In this document: in pieces, positions 7,076 to 14,866 of the stretch
Numbering within the stretch: position 1 is the first letter of the stretch
Layout of the letters: each line of letters starts with the position of its first letter
NCBI GenBank assembly: GCA_039188505.1
Contig: JBCCZC010000025.1
Coordinates: 1 to 24,710, forward strand
DNA length: 24,710 bases
Direction of reading: 5' to 3'
Origin: JBCCZC01 sp039188505
Lineage (GTDB): Bacteria > Pseudomonadota > Gammaproteobacteria > Xanthomonadales > SZUA-38
Position numbers and translations under genes: made by a program
Notes under the pieces: model-generated
The model's input: the letters and a program-made list of their open reading frames with translations, nothing else
Databases searched by the model: none
What the model was told of the DNA's origin: nothing

Positions 7076-8065
7076 ATGGAGTACTGGCTGCCGCTGATCT
7101 TCCTTTTTCTCATGGCGCTGTCGATGCTCATCTACGTGGTGCTCGACGGCTTCGATCTCGGCGTCGGCGCGCTCATCGCGGCAGCCGACGACGACCAGAA
7201 GGACATCATGGTCGCGTCCATCGGACCCTTCTGGGACGCGAACGAGACCTGGCTGGTCCTGGGCGTCGGCATCCTGCTCGTGGCCTTCCCGGTCGCGCAC
7301 GGCGTGATCCTGACCGCACTCTACCTGCCGGTCGCGTTGATGCTCTGCGGGTTGATCCTCCGGGGGGTCGCCTTCGACTTCCGGGTCAAGGTCCAGGCGG
7401 ACAAGAAGCCCCTGTGGAACCGTATCTTCTGGTCGGGCTCGGTCGTGGCGTCGCTGGCCCAGGGCTACATGCTGGGCCTCTACATCACGGGCTTCCGCAA
7501 CGGGCTGGAGGAGCATCTCTTCGCGGCCTTCATCGCGCTGGCCGTGCTGGCCGGCTACGCACTGCTGGGTGGCACCTGGTTGATCATGAAGACGGAAGGT
7601 GACCTCCAGGCACGGGCCGTCCGGTGGTCGCAAACGGCGCTCGCGCTCACCGCCCTCGGCGTACTCGCGGTCTCTGCCGCAACCCCGATCGTGAGCGAGC
7701 GGATCTTTGCCCGCTGGTTCGAGGGCCCCCAGGTGCTGGCCCTCGTGCCGATCCCGGTCCTGACGGCCGGCCTGTTCCTCGCGTGCTACCGCGGCCTGCG
7801 GCGGCTCAAGCGTGGCGCCGGACGCGAATGGACGCCCTTCGCGAGTGCCGTCGGCATCTTCGTCCTGTCGTTCCTGGGCCTAGGCTACAGCCTGTTCCCC
7901 TACCTGGTGGTCGACCGCATCGACGCCTGGGAAGCCGCGAGCGCCCCCGAATCGCTGCTGATCATTCTCGTCGGCACGCTCGTGACGCTGCCGGCGATCC
8001 TGGGCTACACGGTCTTCGCCTACCGGGTCTTCTGGGGCAAGGCCACGCGTCTGAGCTACGAATAG
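7076..8065 (+). CDS. cydB: Cytochrome bd-type quinol oxidase subunit II (CioB-like)
   Basis: A 329-residue, roughly eight- to nine-helix partner of subunit I. It carries the family segment VVLDGFDLGVGAL near the N-terminus and SIGPFWDANETWLV around residues 48-61, both hallmarks of CydB/CioB. It starts one base after the cydA stop, with GGAGG six bases upstream, so stoichiometric expression with cydA is expected. No CydX-like micro-ORF follows. The next gene is convergent and starts its 3' end 28 bases away. Absence of CydX is common with CioAB operons. The cydDC assembly genes are not in this window. Confidence 0.97.
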   Translation: MEYWLPLIFLFLMALSMLIYVVLDGFDLGVGALIAAADDDQKDIMVASIGPFWDANETWLVLGVGILLVAFPVAHGVILTALYLPVALMLCGLILRGVAFDFRVKVQADKKPLWNRIFWSGSVVASLAQGYMLGLYITGFRNGLEEHLFAAFIALAVLAGYALLGGTWLIMKTEGDLQARAVRWSQTALALTALGVLAVSAATPIVSERIFARWFEGPQVLALVPIPVLTAGLFLACYRGLRRLKRGAGREWTPFASAVGIFVLSFLGLGYSLFPYLVVDRIDAWEAASAPESLLIILVGTLVTLPAILGYTVFAYRVFWGKATRLSYE

Positions 8066-8076
8066 GCGACCCGATG

Positions 8077-8091
8077 CGGCCAGGGCGGCCG
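8077..8091. terminator. Weak hairpin between convergent genes
   Basis: CGGCC-AGGGC-GGCCG forms a five-pair stem in the 28-base gap between the cydB stop and the stop of the convergent minus-strand gene. There is no T-tract on either strand, so intrinsic termination is only a possibility. Confidence 0.25.
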
Positions 8092-8093
8092 GC

Positions 8094-9437
8094 TCAGCTC
8101 CCGATCATGCCCATGGGTGGGCGAAACCGTTCGGTGTCGTAGACCCAGATCTCGACCCGGCGGTTCTTCTGCCGCCCCCCTTCGCTCTGGTTCGAGGCGA
8201 CCGGCAACGCCGGGCCGTACCCCCGGATGCGGGTGGGCTGGACGCCCAGGCGCTGCAGGCGGCTGCCGATGTACTCCGCGCGCACGAGGCTGAGCTGCGT
8301 TGCGAAGGCAGGAGACGTCTCCTGCGCGTCGGCAAAGCCCATGAGCATGACGGCATACCGCTCGCCTTCGGTCTGAACGAAGCGCCTGATCCTTTCGAGA
8401 TCACGCTCGGCTTTCGAATCCAGACGCGTTGCCCCGGGGCGGAACCGGATATTGACCGAAAGCCGTTCTGCGCCCTCGACGAGGGCCGCGTAGTCGGTCG
8501 GGGCATCGTCCGGGAGGAACGGCTTTGCCCGGTAAAGGTACTGCGCCACGTAGCCGCGCGCTTCCGCGACGGCCTGTCCGCGTTGGCTCTGCGCGAACTC
8601 CAGGAAAGCCTCCGTGACGGCGTTGCGGCCACTCGCCGGCACGTAGAAGAACAGCCGTCGCGCGAGCGCGTAGTCTTCGGTCGCCACGGCGAAGGGCGTC
8701 GGGAGCAGCGGCTGGGTCCGATCCTCGAAGATCGAGACGGCCTTCGAGCTCCGGATGTTCGGCAGCGACACGAAGCCGATCCCCCCACGGTCGCGGGCGA
8801 CGTCATCGGACAGCAGTTGGTTCGACTCGTAGCGCCGCGCGGTGCCGGCGAGGCTGGCGTCGCCGAGGACCAGGTTGGCGAACGTATCGAAGGTTCCAGA
8901 TCGGTCGTCGCGCGCATAGAGGTTGATCGCCCCGCCAGACCAGCCCAGCTCGCCCCAATCGCGCACGGCCCCCGAGAAGATGGATTCGAGCTGGACCTTG
9001 CTCAACTGCCGAGTCGGGTTGGCGGGGTTCACGATGACGGCGATGCCATCGAGCGCCACGACATATTCGTCGGCGATCGGATCGAAGCCACCGAGGGTCT
9101 CCGCAAAGCGCGCGGCCTCCGTCTCGCGGATGGGCCGGGAGGACATGGCGACGTCGGCGCCGCCGGCGAGCACGTCCCGGAAGCCGGTAGAAGAGCCATG
9201 GCTGTGCAGCTCAATCGTCAGGCTCCGGGCACCCTTCCGGGCGATGATTCGGCGCTCGAGCGGTGCCGTCTCCACCTCCGAAAAGATGCGGTAGCCGCTG
9301 TTCGAAAGCCAGGCCTTGACGAGCGCGGGTGCGAGCGCCGCGCCGACCGTATTCGACCCGTGGATGCGCATGTCCTGCGCCTGGATGAGGCTGGCCACGC
9401 AGAGACCAAGCACACCGAGAATCGCTCTGACCGTCAT
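8094..9437 (-). CDS. PstS-like phosphate-binding protein fused to an OmpA peptidoglycan-binding domain
   Basis: About 447 residues. A signal peptide (MTVRAILGVLGLCVASLIQA) precedes a type 2 periplasmic-binding (PstS-like) domain at ~22-300. That domain shows IHGSNTVG, the SSTGFRDVLAGGADVAMSSR region typical of phosphate-binding proteins, RDDRSGTFDTF and GGIGFVSL. The C-terminal ~120 residues are an OmpA-type domain: SVNIRFRPGATRLD, GFADAQE (the Asp that holds diaminopimelate), LSLVRAEYI, and GRQKNRRVEIWV with the conserved Arg. The start at ATG 9437 has AGGGA upstream. The likely location is the periplasm, anchored to peptidoglycan. No pstCAB genes are adjacent, so uptake through a neighbouring ABC permease is not supported. 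It may instead sense or scavenge phosphate or another oxyanion. It is read divergently from trmB. Confidence 0.9.
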   Translation of the reverse strand: MTVRAILGVLGLCVASLIQAQDMRIHGSNTVGAALAPALVKAWLSNSGYRIFSEVETAPLERRIIARKGARSLTIELHSHGSSTGFRDVLAGGADVAMSSRPIRETEAARFAETLGGFDPIADEYVVALDGIAVIVNPANPTRQLSKVQLESIFSGAVRDWGELGWSGGAINLYARDDRSGTFDTFANLVLGDASLAGTARRYESNQLLSDDVARDRGGIGFVSLPNIRSSKAVSIFEDRTQPLLPTPFAVATEDYALARRLFFYVPASGRNAVTEAFLEFAQSQRGQAVAEARGYVAQYLYRAKPFLPDDAPTDYAALVEGAERLSVNIRFRPGATRLDSKAERDLERIRRFVQTEGERYAVMLMGFADAQETSPAFATQLSLVRAEYIGSRLQRLGVQPTRIRGYGPALPVASNQSEGGRQKNRRVEIWVYDTERFRPPMGMIGS

Positions 9438-9618
9438 GATTATCCCTGTTTCGTCGATGGCACCGAACGCGAGAGAATGGCGGCCGACTGTTGCCGCGCT
9501 GTTGCACTTTCGTGACGAGCCGACCGATCGACAATCCGCTGGCGGGTTAGGCGGAGTCGAGGCTTTCGGTACAATTGGGCCGTTCCCGCAAGGGATGGAA
9601 CGGGAAGAACGACAGGTC

Positions 9619-10353
9619 ATGAAACAGGCGCCCGGGCCCAATCCCCTGTTCGACGCCGAACCAGGGGTGCGGAAGGTCCGCAGCTTCGTGCTGCGGGAGG
9701 GTCGGCTGACGCCGGCCCAGCAGCGCGCGCTGGGCGAGCTCTGGCCGCGCTTCGGTATCGACAACGCCCACACGCCCATCGATCTGGCCGCTACCTTCGG
9801 GCGCGACGCGCCGGTCATCGTGGAAATCGGCTTCGGTAGCGGCGATACGCTGGCCCACATGGCGCGGGAAGCCCCCGAGACGAATTTCGTCGGTATCGAA
9901 GTGCACCGGCCGGGCATCGGTCACCTGCTCAATCTGCTCCAGGAGCAGTCGATCGACAACGTGCGCGTCATCTGCGCCGACGCGGTGCAGGTGCTGACCG
10001 AGCGGATCGCGGACAGCGAACTCGCGGGCTTGCGCCTCTATTTCCCCGACCCCTGGCCGAAAAAGCGCCACCACAAGCGGCGGATCGTACAGCCCCCCTG
10101 GGTCGACCTCGTGGCCCGTCGCCTGCGTCCGGGCGGCGTCCTCCACATGGCGACCGACTGGATCCCCTACGCCGAGCACATGCTCGAGGTCGCGAGCGCC
10201 GAACCGCTGCTGGAGAACATCGCGAGCGACGGTACCTGGGTCGATCGACCGAGCTGGCGCCCCGAAACCCGTTTCGAGCATCGGGGCGAGGCCCTGGGAC
10301 ACGGCGTCCGGGACTTGATGTTCCGCCGGACCGACCCGGCCGCCTTGCGGTGA
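9619..10353 (+). CDS. trmB: tRNA (guanine-N7-)-methyltransferase
   Basis: Methylates N7 of guanine 46 in the tRNA variable loop using S-adenosylmethionine. Seen in the 244-residue product: the SAM-binding motif VEIGFGSGDT (68-77), acidic GIEVHRPG (92-99), and the TrmB hallmark YFPDPWPKKRHHKRR (141-155). The C-terminal TRFEHRGEALGHGVRDLMF (217-235) is also typical. The start is either ATG 9619 or ATG 9595. Both lack an ideal ribosome site, and 9619 gives the usual length. A TACAAT hexamer at 9570-9575 could be the -10 box, with a poor -35. The long open frame further upstream runs antisense into the PstS-OmpA gene and is not part of the protein. Confidence 0.96.
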   Translation: MKQAPGPNPLFDAEPGVRKVRSFVLREGRLTPAQQRALGELWPRFGIDNAHTPIDLAATFGRDAPVIVEIGFGSGDTLAHMAREAPETNFVGIEVHRPGIGHLLNLLQEQSIDNVRVICADAVQVLTERIADSELAGLRLYFPDPWPKKRHHKRRIVQPPWVDLVARRLRPGGVLHMATDWIPYAEHMLEVASAEPLLENIASDGTWVDRPSWRPETRFEHRGEALGHGVRDLMFRRTDPAALR

Positions 10354-10393
10354 GCGCCATCCCGACGCCAGCGCCGGCAGGAGATCGCGGCTG

Positions 10394-12235
10394 ATGGGCG
10401 GCGAGCTGGCGCTGACCCAGGACATGATGATGGTGCTCGCCGTACTCGGCGTCACCATCGCGCTGTTCGTCTTCGAGCTTCTGCGCGTCGACGTCGTTGC
10501 CATCTGCGTTATGGTCGCCCTGGGACTGCTCGGTCTCGTGCCCTCGAGCCAGCTCTTTAACGGATTTGCCTCGAACGCCGTCATCTCGATCATCGCCGTG
10601 ATGATCATCGGCGCAGGTCTCGACCGCACGGGCGTCATGGGCGTCGTGGCCAGCGGGATCCTCAAGATCGGCGGCAAGACCGAGGCCCGCATCCTGCCGC
10701 TCGTCTCGGCTACCGTCGGCGCCATCTCGGGATTCATGCAGAACGTCGGCGCCACGGCGCTCTTCCTGCCGGTCGTCTCGCGCATTGCGACCCGCAGCAA
10801 CCTGCCCCTCGGACGGCTCCTCATGCCCATGGGGTTCTGCGCGATCATGGGGGGCACCGTCACGATGGTCGGCTCCTCTCCGCTGATTCTGCTCAACGAT
10901 CTGATCGAGAACTCGAATCGCAACCTGCCGCCCGGGGCGGCGGCGCTGCGAACCTACGAGCTGTTCGACGTGACGCCTATCGGCCTCGCGCTGATCACCG
11001 CAGGCATCATCTATTTCCTGGTCCTGGGCCGTTTTCTCCTCCCGACCGGGGGCGAAAGCAAGACCGGACGCTCCGCCCGCACGCAGAACTATTTTGCCGA
11101 GACCTACGGCGTCTCCGGCGACATCTACGAACTGGTCGTCACCTCCGAGAGCCCCCTGGTCGGCCTGACCGTCGGCGAGGCCGAGGAAGATCCGGCCGCG
11201 CCCTTCTTCCTCGCCATCCGCAACGGCGACGACACCCACATGTCGCCCGAGCGCGAGGAGATGATCTGGGTAGGCACCGTGCTCGGCGTCATGGGGCCGC
11301 GCAGCGAGGTCCGCGAGTATGCCGAGCGGAACGAGCTGAACCTTCGGCCGCGGCTGCGGAACTTCGGCAATCTGTTCAATCCGACCCGGGCCGGAATCTC
11401 CGAAGTCGTGATCGCACCCGGCTCGAAACTCATCGGCAAGACGCTCGAGGAGCTCCGCTTCCGGAAGCGCTACAGCCTGAGCGTGCTCGCGGTCTTTCGC
11501 GGCGAGGAAGTATACCGACGCAACGCCCGCAAGCTGCCGCTGCAGGTCGGCGACACGCTGGTCATCCACAGCTTCTGGGGCGACCTGGCGAAGGTCGCCC
11601 GGGACCGGGACTTCGTGGTCGTGACGGACCTCCCCACGGAGGAACAGCGGCCGAACAAGGTGGGTTGGGCCATCCTGTTCCTGTCGCTCGCCATCGGCAT
11701 GATCCTGTTCACCGATTTCCGCCTTTCGATCTGCCTGCTGGTCGGGGCGATGGGGATGGTGCTGACCGGGGTGCTCAACATCGACGAGGCCTACGCGGCG
11801 GTGAGCTGGAAGACCGTCTTTCTCCTCGCAAGCCTGATTCCGCTCGGGCTTGCCATGGATACCACCGGCACCGCCGCCTGGATCGCCCAGGAAACGGTCA
11901 ACCTGCTCGGCGACGTGCCGCAGTGGGAGATCCAGCTGGTGCTCGCGCTGCTGACCACGTTCTTCACGCTCGTGATGTCGAACGTCGGCGCGACGACGCT
12001 GCTCGTCCCCCTCGCGATCAACATCGCCATCGCCACCGGCGGCGATCCGGGCACCTACGCGCTGATCGTGGGCATCGCCGCATCGAACGCGTTCCTCATC
12101 CCGACCCACCAGGTGAGCGCGCTGATCATGGGCCCCGGCGGCTACCGGGTCACGGACTTCATGAAGGTCGGCGGCATCATGACGATCATCTTCCTCGTCG
12201 TCATGCTCGTGATGATCAATCTCTTCTATAACTGA
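10394..12235 (+). CDS. SLC13-family (DASS-type) permease with two RCK_C domains
   Basis: A 613-residue inner-membrane transporter. Two membrane halves each hold a matching signature: QNVGATALFLPVVSRIA at ~116-132 and SNVGATTLLVPLAINIA at ~529-545. These are the ion/substrate-binding hairpin loops of the divalent-anion:Na+ symporter superfamily. Between the halves lie two TrkA-C/RCK_C domains, about 242-305 (IYELVVTSESPLVGLTVGE) and about 333-410 (ISEVVIAPGSKLIGKTLEEL, ending LQVGDTLVIH). These are cytosolic regulatory modules seen in this subfamily. The substrate could be sulfate, a dicarboxylate or another anion, and sequence alone does not decide. AGGAG lies ten bases before ATG 10394. The gene follows trmB by 40 bases on the same strand and may be cotranscribed. 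Confidence 0.9.
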   Translation: MGGELALTQDMMMVLAVLGVTIALFVFELLRVDVVAICVMVALGLLGLVPSSQLFNGFASNAVISIIAVMIIGAGLDRTGVMGVVASGILKIGGKTEARILPLVSATVGAISGFMQNVGATALFLPVVSRIATRSNLPLGRLLMPMGFCAIMGGTVTMVGSSPLILLNDLIENSNRNLPPGAAALRTYELFDVTPIGLALITAGIIYFLVLGRFLLPTGGESKTGRSARTQNYFAETYGVSGDIYELVVTSESPLVGLTVGEAEEDPAAPFFLAIRNGDDTHMSPEREEMIWVGTVLGVMGPRSEVREYAERNELNLRPRLRNFGNLFNPTRAGISEVVIAPGSKLIGKTLEELRFRKRYSLSVLAVFRGEEVYRRNARKLPLQVGDTLVIHSFWGDLAKVARDRDFVVVTDLPTEEQRPNKVGWAILFLSLAIGMILFTDFRLSICLLVGAMGMVLTGVLNIDEAYAAVSWKTVFLLASLIPLGLAMDTTGTAAWIAQETVNLLGDVPQWEIQLVLALLTTFFTLVMSNVGATTLLVPLAINIAIATGGDPGTYALIVGIAASNAFLIPTHQVSALIMGPGGYRVTDFMKVGGIMTIIFLVVMLVMINLFYN

Positions 12236-12469
12236 CGTCGAGGACCGGCCATTCTCGGCCGACCCGGACCCCGAAGTTCGTCCACGTGGCTTTCTGATTG
12301 CTCACGTTCTCAACCGCCAGGGCCGTCGCAAGCCACGCCGCGCGCTTGCCGTCGCGGGCTCGGCTCTGCTTCCGCTTTGTAGGGGCCACCCCGAGCCGCG
12401 TCGGCGGCGTCTTCCTGTGCCGCGTCGCGTCTCCGTTGCGGGAAGGGGCAACGATGACACGGACCGAGT
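12236..12469. other. Intergenic stretch of unclear nature
   Basis: A 234-base gap between convergent genes with no gene I can support. It holds two hairpins without T-tracts: CGGCC-ATTCTC-GGCCG (12246-12261) and CGTTGC-GGGAAGGG-GCAACG (12434-12453). Several frames are open on both strands. The minus-strand one (start 12554, ending at 12216) runs across the whole gap and encodes a very basic peptide (for example PTKRKQSRARDGKRAAW), which resembles translated non-coding or repeat DNA more than a folded protein. It could be a remnant or a member of a dispersed intergenic element. Confidence 0.4.
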
Positions 12470-12940
12470 TCAGGCGTTCTCGAAGATGAGGTACACGTCG
12501 GAGCGCATGTAGGCCGACCCGGGTCGCGGGGTGGGCTGCCGGACGAACCCGCACTTCTCATAGAGATGGATCGCCTGCGGCAGCTTCGTACTGGTCTCGA
12601 TGAACAGCAGCCGGCCACTCTTCCCGCGCCAGGCCTCGATCAGTGCAAGGACCAAAGCCCGACCGATACCGGCGTTCTGGTGGCCGGGCTCGACGCCCAT
12701 CTTGGTGATCTCGTACTCGTCGCCATGCGCCTTTAGGGCGCCGGTACCGACGACGCGGCCATCCAGCAGGGCGAAGAAGATCGCCCCGCCAGGGTCGATG
12801 ATGTGCTGCTGCGGCTCGGTCAGCACCGCCTCGTCGATGGGCTCGACCTCGAAGAAGCGTTCGAGCCAGTCGCGGTTGAGGCGATCGAAATGCTCGGCGA
12901 GTTCGGGGCTGAACGCCCGGACCTTGACCCGTCCGGTCAT
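12470..12940 (-). CDS. GNAT-family N-acetyltransferase
   Basis: A 156-residue single-domain acetyltransferase using acetyl-CoA. The pyrophosphate-binding motif A is clear: MGVEPGHQNAGIGRALVLAL (81-100), with Q88-N-A-G91-I-G93 as the Q/R-x-x-G-x-G/A signature. Motif B follows as LYEKCGFV (126-133), and the C-terminal SDVYLIFENA forms the last strand. The substrate is unknown. Its ATG overlaps the stop of pit (ATGA) and it has no ribosome site of its own, so it is probably the last, translationally coupled gene of the phoBR-DUF47-pit operon. No phosphate link for the enzyme can be read from its sequence. Confidence 0.9.
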   Translation of the reverse strand: MTGRVKVRAFSPELAEHFDRLNRDWLERFFEVEPIDEAVLTEPQQHIIDPGGAIFFALLDGRVVGTGALKAHGDEYEITKMGVEPGHQNAGIGRALVLALIEAWRGKSGRLLFIETSTKLPQAIHLYEKCGFVRQPTPRPGSAYMRSDVYLIFENA

Positions 12941-14187
12941 CCGAAGATACCGCGAAGGACCAGGAAGAAGATGATCGACAGGACCGCACCGGCGGGGATC
13001 GTCACGACCCAGGACAGAAAGACGCGGCCTACCACGCCCAGATCCACGGCACCGACGCCACGGGCGATGCCGACGCCGAGGACCGCGCCCACGAGCGTGT
13101 GCGTCGTGGAAACCGGAATGCCGGTCACGGACGCAACCACGATGGTCGTTGACGCCGCCAGCTCGGCGGCGAAGCCGCGGCTCGGCGTCAGTTCGGTGAT
13201 CTTCTCACCGATCGTCGCCATCACCTTCCAGCCGTAGGTGGCAAGACCGACGACGATGCCGATGCCGCCGAGAAAGAGAATCCAGATCGGCAGCGCGGCG
13301 TCCTGCATGACGGCCCCCGCCTTCGCAACGCTGACCACGGCCGCCAGCGGACCGACTGCGTTGGCGACGTCGTTCGAGCCATGGGCGAAGGCCATGGCGC
13401 AGGCCGTGCAGACCATCAGTACGGCGAAGACCTTCTCCACGGTGCTGAAGCGCTGTTCGGCCTCGGCCTTCGGGTCGGGCTGGATCCGGCGGATGAAGAC
13501 GGACCCGAGCATGGCGATGATCACCCCGAAGAATGTCGCCAGGCCGTAGGACTGCCCGATCGACAGCTCGATGCCGACGTGTTTCAGGCCCTTGAAGAGC
13601 GTGACCAGGGTGATCACGAAGCCGACGAGGAAGATGTAGAACGGCACGTAGGTCCGCGCCCGGGCCAGCGGATCCTCGCGATCGAGGATCAACCACTGGA
13701 CACTGCGGAACAGCAGAAAGGAAAGGATGCCGGCCGAGACCGGCGACACGACCCAGCTCGCGACGATCGTTCCGACCTTGTCCCACTTCACCGCGTCGAC
13801 GCCGAGCGAGAAGGCGGCGAAGCCGACGACGGCGCCGACGATGCTGTGTGTGGTCGAAACGGGCCACCCGCGGGAGGTCGCAATCGCCAGCCAGGTCGCG
13901 GCGGCCAGAAGCGATGCGAGCATGCCGAAGACCAGGAGTTCCGGCGTGCCCTCGAACAGCTGCACGTCGACCATCCCCTTACGAATCGTCGACGTGACAG
14001 CACCGCCGGCAAGCACCGCACCGGCAAACTCGAACACCGCCGCCACGATGATCGCCTGCTTGAGCGTCAGGGCCCGCGCGCCGACCGACGTGCCCATGGC
14101 GTTCGCCACGTCATTAGCGCCGATCCCCCAGGCCATGAACAGGCCAAAGGCCGCGGCGAGCGCCACGTAGATGAGATAGTTTTCCAT
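12937..14187 (-). CDS. pit: PiT-family inorganic phosphate transporter
   Basis: Low-affinity phosphate (metal-phosphate:proton) symporter of the inner membrane, 416 residues with about ten to eleven helices. The internal duplication typical of PiT is plain: GANDVANAMGTSVG (23-36) is mirrored by GSNDVANAVGPLAAV (270-284), and GWPVSTTHSIVGAVVG (107-122) by GIPVSTTHTLVGAVLGVG (356-373). It lies 25 bases downstream of the DUF47 gene, the usual partner of Pit. It sits in an operon led by phoB-phoR, which is unusual because Pit is often constitutive in enteric bacteria. Its 3' end overlaps the GNAT gene by four bases. Confidence 0.96.
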   Translation of the reverse strand: MENYLIYVALAAAFGLFMAWGIGANDVANAMGTSVGARALTLKQAIIVAAVFEFAGAVLAGGAVTSTIRKGMVDVQLFEGTPELLVFGMLASLLAAATWLAIATSRGWPVSTTHSIVGAVVGFAAFSLGVDAVKWDKVGTIVASWVVSPVSAGILSFLLFRSVQWLILDREDPLARARTYVPFYIFLVGFVITLVTLFKGLKHVGIELSIGQSYGLATFFGVIIAMLGSVFIRRIQPDPKAEAEQRFSTVEKVFAVLMVCTACAMAFAHGSNDVANAVGPLAAVVSVAKAGAVMQDAALPIWILFLGGIGIVVGLATYGWKVMATIGEKITELTPSRGFAAELAASTTIVVASVTGIPVSTTHTLVGAVLGVGIARGVGAVDLGVVGRVFLSWVVTIPAGAVLSIIFFLVLRGIFG

Positions 14188-14212
14188 TCGCGGGGTATTC
14201 CGGAGTCTTGGG

Positions 14213-14866
14213 TCAGGTCGTGATCAGCAGTTCCAGCTGGCGCGCTGCAGCGTCGGCAGCCCTGCCGATTGCGTTGATCTCATCCAGGAGGTTGCGAAGC
14301 ATGACGGCGTCCACAGGAGATAGATCGACTTCGGCGCCATGGGCCACCTTGCAGGCTTCCCAGTGGGCGTCCGAGGCCACTGTCTCGAGCCGATCGAGCT
14401 CGTCGATCATCGCCACGAAGGCCTTCAGCTCGTGGCCATGAAACCCGGACGCGAAGAGCTCGTCAAGCTCCTCCACGCCCGCGAGAAGTTGCGCCACGAT
14501 GGCCTCGTTGGCGGCGATGAGTGGGTCGAGGCCGACGTCGATACCCCGTCGTTCTCCGGCAAAGCGAAGGGCGAATTCACGCGCTCCGGTTCGTGCCCGC
14601 AGGGCAATTTCGTGCTGACGGTCCACCAGCTCCCGGAGCTCCGCGCGGGAGATCGGCAGGAACAGGCGTCGCGTCACGTGGTGGCGGATCCCACGGCGCA
14701 GTTCCTCGGCCTCGCCGATGGCCGAGTCCATGCGGGCCAGGGCGAGCTCAGCATCGCCGCCGCGAACCAGCGCGACGAGATCGGTGACGCAACCGCAGCA
14801 GCGCTCCGCGTGGCGCTGAATCGCAGGCACGGGCGACTTGGCAAACGCGGCAAGGAGTTCCTTCAT
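14213..14866 (-). CDS. DUF47 family PhoU-like Pit accessory protein
   Basis: A 217-residue all-helical protein of the DUF47/TIGR00153 family, related to PhoU and regularly encoded beside pit. Helix-rich segments carry conserved acidic residues (DSAIGEAEELRRGIRHHV, LDELFASGFHGHELKAFV, ARMD) and the characteristic early RRLFLPISRAELRELVDR, in which family members have a basic/phenylalanine-proline turn followed by R/D. ATG 14866 is chosen because GGAGG lies seven bases upstream and the codon overlaps the phoR stop (TGATG). A GTG at 14872 is open but would sit within the ribosome site. The likely role, from the family, is regulating Pit activity or linking it to the PhoR-PhoB state. Confidence 0.9.
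   Translation of the reverse strand: MKELLAAFAKSPVPAIQRHAERCCGCVTDLVALVRGGDAELALARMDSAIGEAEELRRGIRHHVTRRLFLPISRAELRELVDRQHEIALRARTGAREFALRFAGERRGIDVGLDPLIAANEAIVAQLLAGVEELDELFASGFHGHELKAFVAMIDELDRLETVASDAHWEACKVAHGAEVDLSPVDAVMLRNLLDEINAIGRAADAAARQLELLITT

Noticed and set aside
5707..7131. 474-residue minus-strand open frame
   Set aside because: It is antisense to cydA, whose identity is certain. The composition is the same low-complexity shadow type.
9968..12109. 713-residue minus-strand open frame
   Set aside because: It is antisense to the SLC13 permease and the trmB 3' end. It consists of a low-complexity run of Asp, His, Glu, Gln and Arg, typical of the shadow of a GC-rich membrane-protein gene.
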